Below, piece by piece: positions 16,219-17,649 of a stretch of DNA of 17,649 nucleotides. The stretch is taken from positions 1-17,649 of the forward strand of contig JALNZU010000052.1 of assembly GCA_023229245.1 (NCBI GenBank), in the 5' to 3' direction. The stretch is from Bacteroidales bacterium (GTDB lineage: Bacteria; Bacteroidota; Bacteroidia; Bacteroidales; F082). The position numbers were made by a program, and so were the translations under genes. The notes under the pieces are model-generated. The model was not told where the DNA came from, searched no databases, and worked only from the letters and a program-made list of their open reading frames with translations. The number at the start of each line of letters is the position of its first letter. Position 1 is the first letter of the stretch.

Positions 16219-17304
16219 TTATGGTCTTCTTAGTGGGTATCGAGTTAAATAATTTGCCCAATCCACATCGTAACGTTTTCTAAAATATCTTTCTGCGTGG
16301 CGGTTGGCTCTGTACTCTGTCCAATCGGCTCCGCTTGCACTCGGTATGCCGACAGCAAGCAAATACGAAAGTCCAAAAATCTGACTATCGAACGTATGCC
16401 CGTATTCGTGCATCAACAATGGGTCGTTAAATATGTCAAACTCGTTATCTGTTCTGTGTATATTGATGTGATTTCCTAATGACACCCCCCATATTGTTGA
16501 TGAGTTAGGATTGACGCTTGTGGCAAATGTAGCCCCGCCAAAGTAATCTACCCTATCTATTGCACCAAAGGTGTTTCGTAATTGAGAAAATCCGTGGCCA
16601 ATGGTTGATTGTGGCAGTTCCCAACTAAACCGACTAATGCCCTGCCACGCTTGACCAAATAAATTTCTATCGCTGTCTAAATAAAAGTCGCCTGCAAATA
16701 TTTTTCCTGAATTTGCAAGTGCTGACCAATTGCCTGTTGCAATTCCCTGAACTAAGCCGCTAAGACCGCTCACAACTGTGGAACCTGCGTAAATCCAACC
16801 TGCTGTTTTTATTGCAGTCCCAAGTATTGGCACTCCTACTCCAAACCCAACACCTGTTCCCAAAGCTGCACCAGCTAATGCCCCTGCTCCAAATGCTTTT
16901 GCTCCGTCCCAAAAGTTGTTTATCTCTCCATTAGCCGCTTGTACTGCCAAGTTACCCACACCAAAAATCGCAGCACCAATAAGGATTGAAATTATTATTT
17001 CCCCATCAGGGTCAGTAAACACTAACGGATTATTCCATGCATAGCTATACCTGTTAAAACTCTGCGAGAAATCGGGTGCTTGTATGTAATTATCGGGCGA
17101 GAGCATACGCGAAACCATGGGGTTCCCGAAATAGCAGAGCCATTCGGGATAGACTCCATTCCTGCCGTTTATGTTTATCAGGTTAAAGGCGTACAAATGC
17201 TCGTGGCTGGTAAAACCGCTAACATCCCTGCTATACAAACTCACAGAGGTAACTTCTATCCTAAGATAATCACTAGTTATTTTATGTGTATACAACCAGC
17301 TCAT
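16219..17304 (-). CDS. Orphan Rhs-core fragment with HEYGH zincin-like metallopeptidase tip
   Basis: This 361-residue product begins MSWLYTHKITSDYLRIE like the other cassette. It contains the Rhs core (GFTSHEHLYAF at 30-40 to NNPLVFTDPDGE at 91-102) interrupted by about ten extra residues (NGVYPEWLCYFGN, 49-61). A hydrophobic Gly/Ala linker (about 104-165) follows, then a tip with DYFGGATFATSVNP (253-266), WGVSLGNHINIH (272-283) and a zinc-protease motif HEYGH at 299-303 (His299, Glu300, His303). Glu330 in DWTEYRANRHAERYF is a possible third ligand. I know this tip type (HEYGHTFDSQ...P...WTE..AN) from Bacteroidetes Rhs proteins. There is no signal peptide or YD shell, so it is an orphan tip cassette. 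A candidate immunity lipoprotein follows after 10 bp. Confidence 0.83.
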   Translation of the reverse strand: MSWLYTHKITSDYLRIEVTSVSLYSRDVSGFTSHEHLYAFNLININGRNGVYPEWLCYFGNPMVSRMLSPDNYIQAPDFSQSFNRYSYAWNNPLVFTDPDGEIIISILIGAAIFGVGNLAVQAANGEINNFWDGAKAFGAGALAGAALGTGVGFGVGVPILGTAIKTAGWIYAGSTVVSGLSGLVQGIATGNWSALANSGKIFAGDFYLDSDRNLFGQAWQGISRFSWELPQSTIGHGFSQLRNTFGAIDRVDYFGGATFATSVNPNSSTIWGVSLGNHINIHRTDNEFDIFNDPLLMHEYGHTFDSQIFGLSYLLAVGIPSASGADWTEYRANRHAERYFRKRYDVDWANYLTRYPLRRP

Positions 17305-17448
17305 TTGTTGTTTCTACGGCAGTGCCTGATTTAATAGGGTAAAGATAGGATTTTTTGGGTTGTGTGTTGTTTAGGAGTAATTTTCTTAAGTTTTACAAAC
17401 TCAGATTTTGGTAAAATTGCACTTTACACACTTTTTGGGAAAGTATCT
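17001..17448. repeat. Direct repeat copy C: Rhs core plus cassette 5' leader
   Basis: These 448 bp match 15200-15617 with a few point differences and one 30-bp length difference inside the core. Together the copies bracket a unit of about 1.8 kb (repeat plus tip plus immunity gene), as expected from tandem capture of modules at one site. Confidence 0.88.
17119..17161 (-). repeat. In-frame extra segment with hairpin inside the Rhs core of cassette C
   Basis: Compared with copies A and B, about 13 bp are replaced by 43 bp, a net gain of 30 bp that keeps the frame. The segment contains a perfect 7-bp inverted repeat, TCCCGAA at 17124-17130 and TTCGGGA at 17143-17149, with a 12-bp loop. It changes GRMYDPVVSRM into a longer GRNGVYPEWLCYFGNPMVSRM form. 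A REP-like palindrome is one explanation. Confidence 0.6.
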
Positions 17449-17581
17449 TTTATCCAGTCGTGTCATTAAAGATATTGCGAACAATTTCCGTGTTTTTGCT
17501 CTGATGAGCATAATGTAGTTGGCCGCATGTTGTCATAAAATGTTTAAGGATTTCTTTCAGGAAAACGTGGCTACATTATAA
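17445..17581 (+). pseudogene. Plus-strand coding remnant with an internal stop next to repeat C
   Basis: From the outer edge of repeat C the plus strand reads LLSSRVIKDIANNFRVFALM, then SIM and TAG (17516-17518). It continues in frame as LAACCHKMFKDFFQENVATL to TAA at 17579-17581. Both halves look like real protein separated by a nonsense codon. It lacks a start and may be the C-terminus of a transposase or other mobile-element protein, which I cannot confirm. From 17582 to the end I see only a short open stretch in another frame and nothing recognisable. Confidence 0.35.
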
Positions 17582-17649
17582 GCGAAAAGCCCTGGCGTGC
17601 TGAGGATTATTCATTATTGAATGAATTTAATTGTACTATCTGGTTTTGG

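Noticed and set aside
16297..17334. Plus-strand ORFs opposite the HEYGH cassette (16297-16479, 17080-17334)
   Set aside because: They are antisense shadows of a well-supported minus-strand gene and have no motifs of their own.
1..17649. tRNA, rRNA, CRISPR array or intact transposase gene
   Set aside because: No sequence resembling these was seen on reading either strand; at most there are short unassigned remnants at 15613-15765 and 17445-17581.

Overview
The window looks like Bacteroidota (Bacteroidetes). Four secreted proteins have type IX secretion system (T9SS) style C-terminal sorting domains, or belong to the Bacteroidetes fibre type that ends in a coiled coil. Other signs are AT-rich spacers without Shine-Dalgarno motifs, several Sec/lipoprotein signal peptides, and SpvB/Rhs and YadA-like surface proteins. 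All convincing genes lie on the minus strand, so transcription reads from right to left. I cannot name a genus.

Right part (about 13.9-17.6 kb): two compact polymorphic-toxin cassettes. Each has a short Rhs-core fragment, a unique C-terminal tip, and a small gene immediately downstream that is a candidate immunity gene. The cassette at 16219-17304 ends in an HEYGH zincin-like metallopeptidase tip and is followed by a lipoprotein (15783-16208). The cassette at 14613-15473 ends in an unrecognised tip and is followed by a small cytoplasmic protein (14252-14608). The two cassettes share a direct repeat (15200-15617 and 17001-17448) made of the Rhs core plus about 230 bp of 5' sequence. Truncated plus-strand coding remnants sit at the outer edge of each repeat.

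Middle part (about 8.2-13.6 kb): a tight same-strand gene series. In order it holds a lipoprotein, a T9SS-sorted protein, a YadA-head/S74-like fibre protein with an internal 225-bp tandem duplication, a small T9SS-sorted protein, and the N-terminus of a large SpvB/Rhs protein. It reads as an operon for a cell-surface apparatus around an Rhs toxin.

Left part (1-8.2 kb): the large SpvB/Rhs gene is split. Its first ~190 codons lie at 8185-8820. Reading resumes at 5002 and stays open to the left edge, through FG-GAP/VCBS-like repeats, YD repeats and the Rhs core. Between the halves is about 3.2 kb of AT-rich DNA with a T9SS-sorted subtilisin-like protease, a small outer-membrane beta-barrel candidate, and ~150 bp of non-coding sequence ending in a stop codon in the Rhs frame. 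The toxin gene therefore appears disrupted by acquired cargo.

Taken together this is an Rhs/SpvB polymorphic toxin locus. It has a surface operon, a full-length but interrupted toxin scaffold, and two displaced tip/immunity cassettes that share near-identical core sequence with the scaffold, so tips could be swapped by recombination. That swapping, and the toxin/immunity roles, are inferences from architecture.
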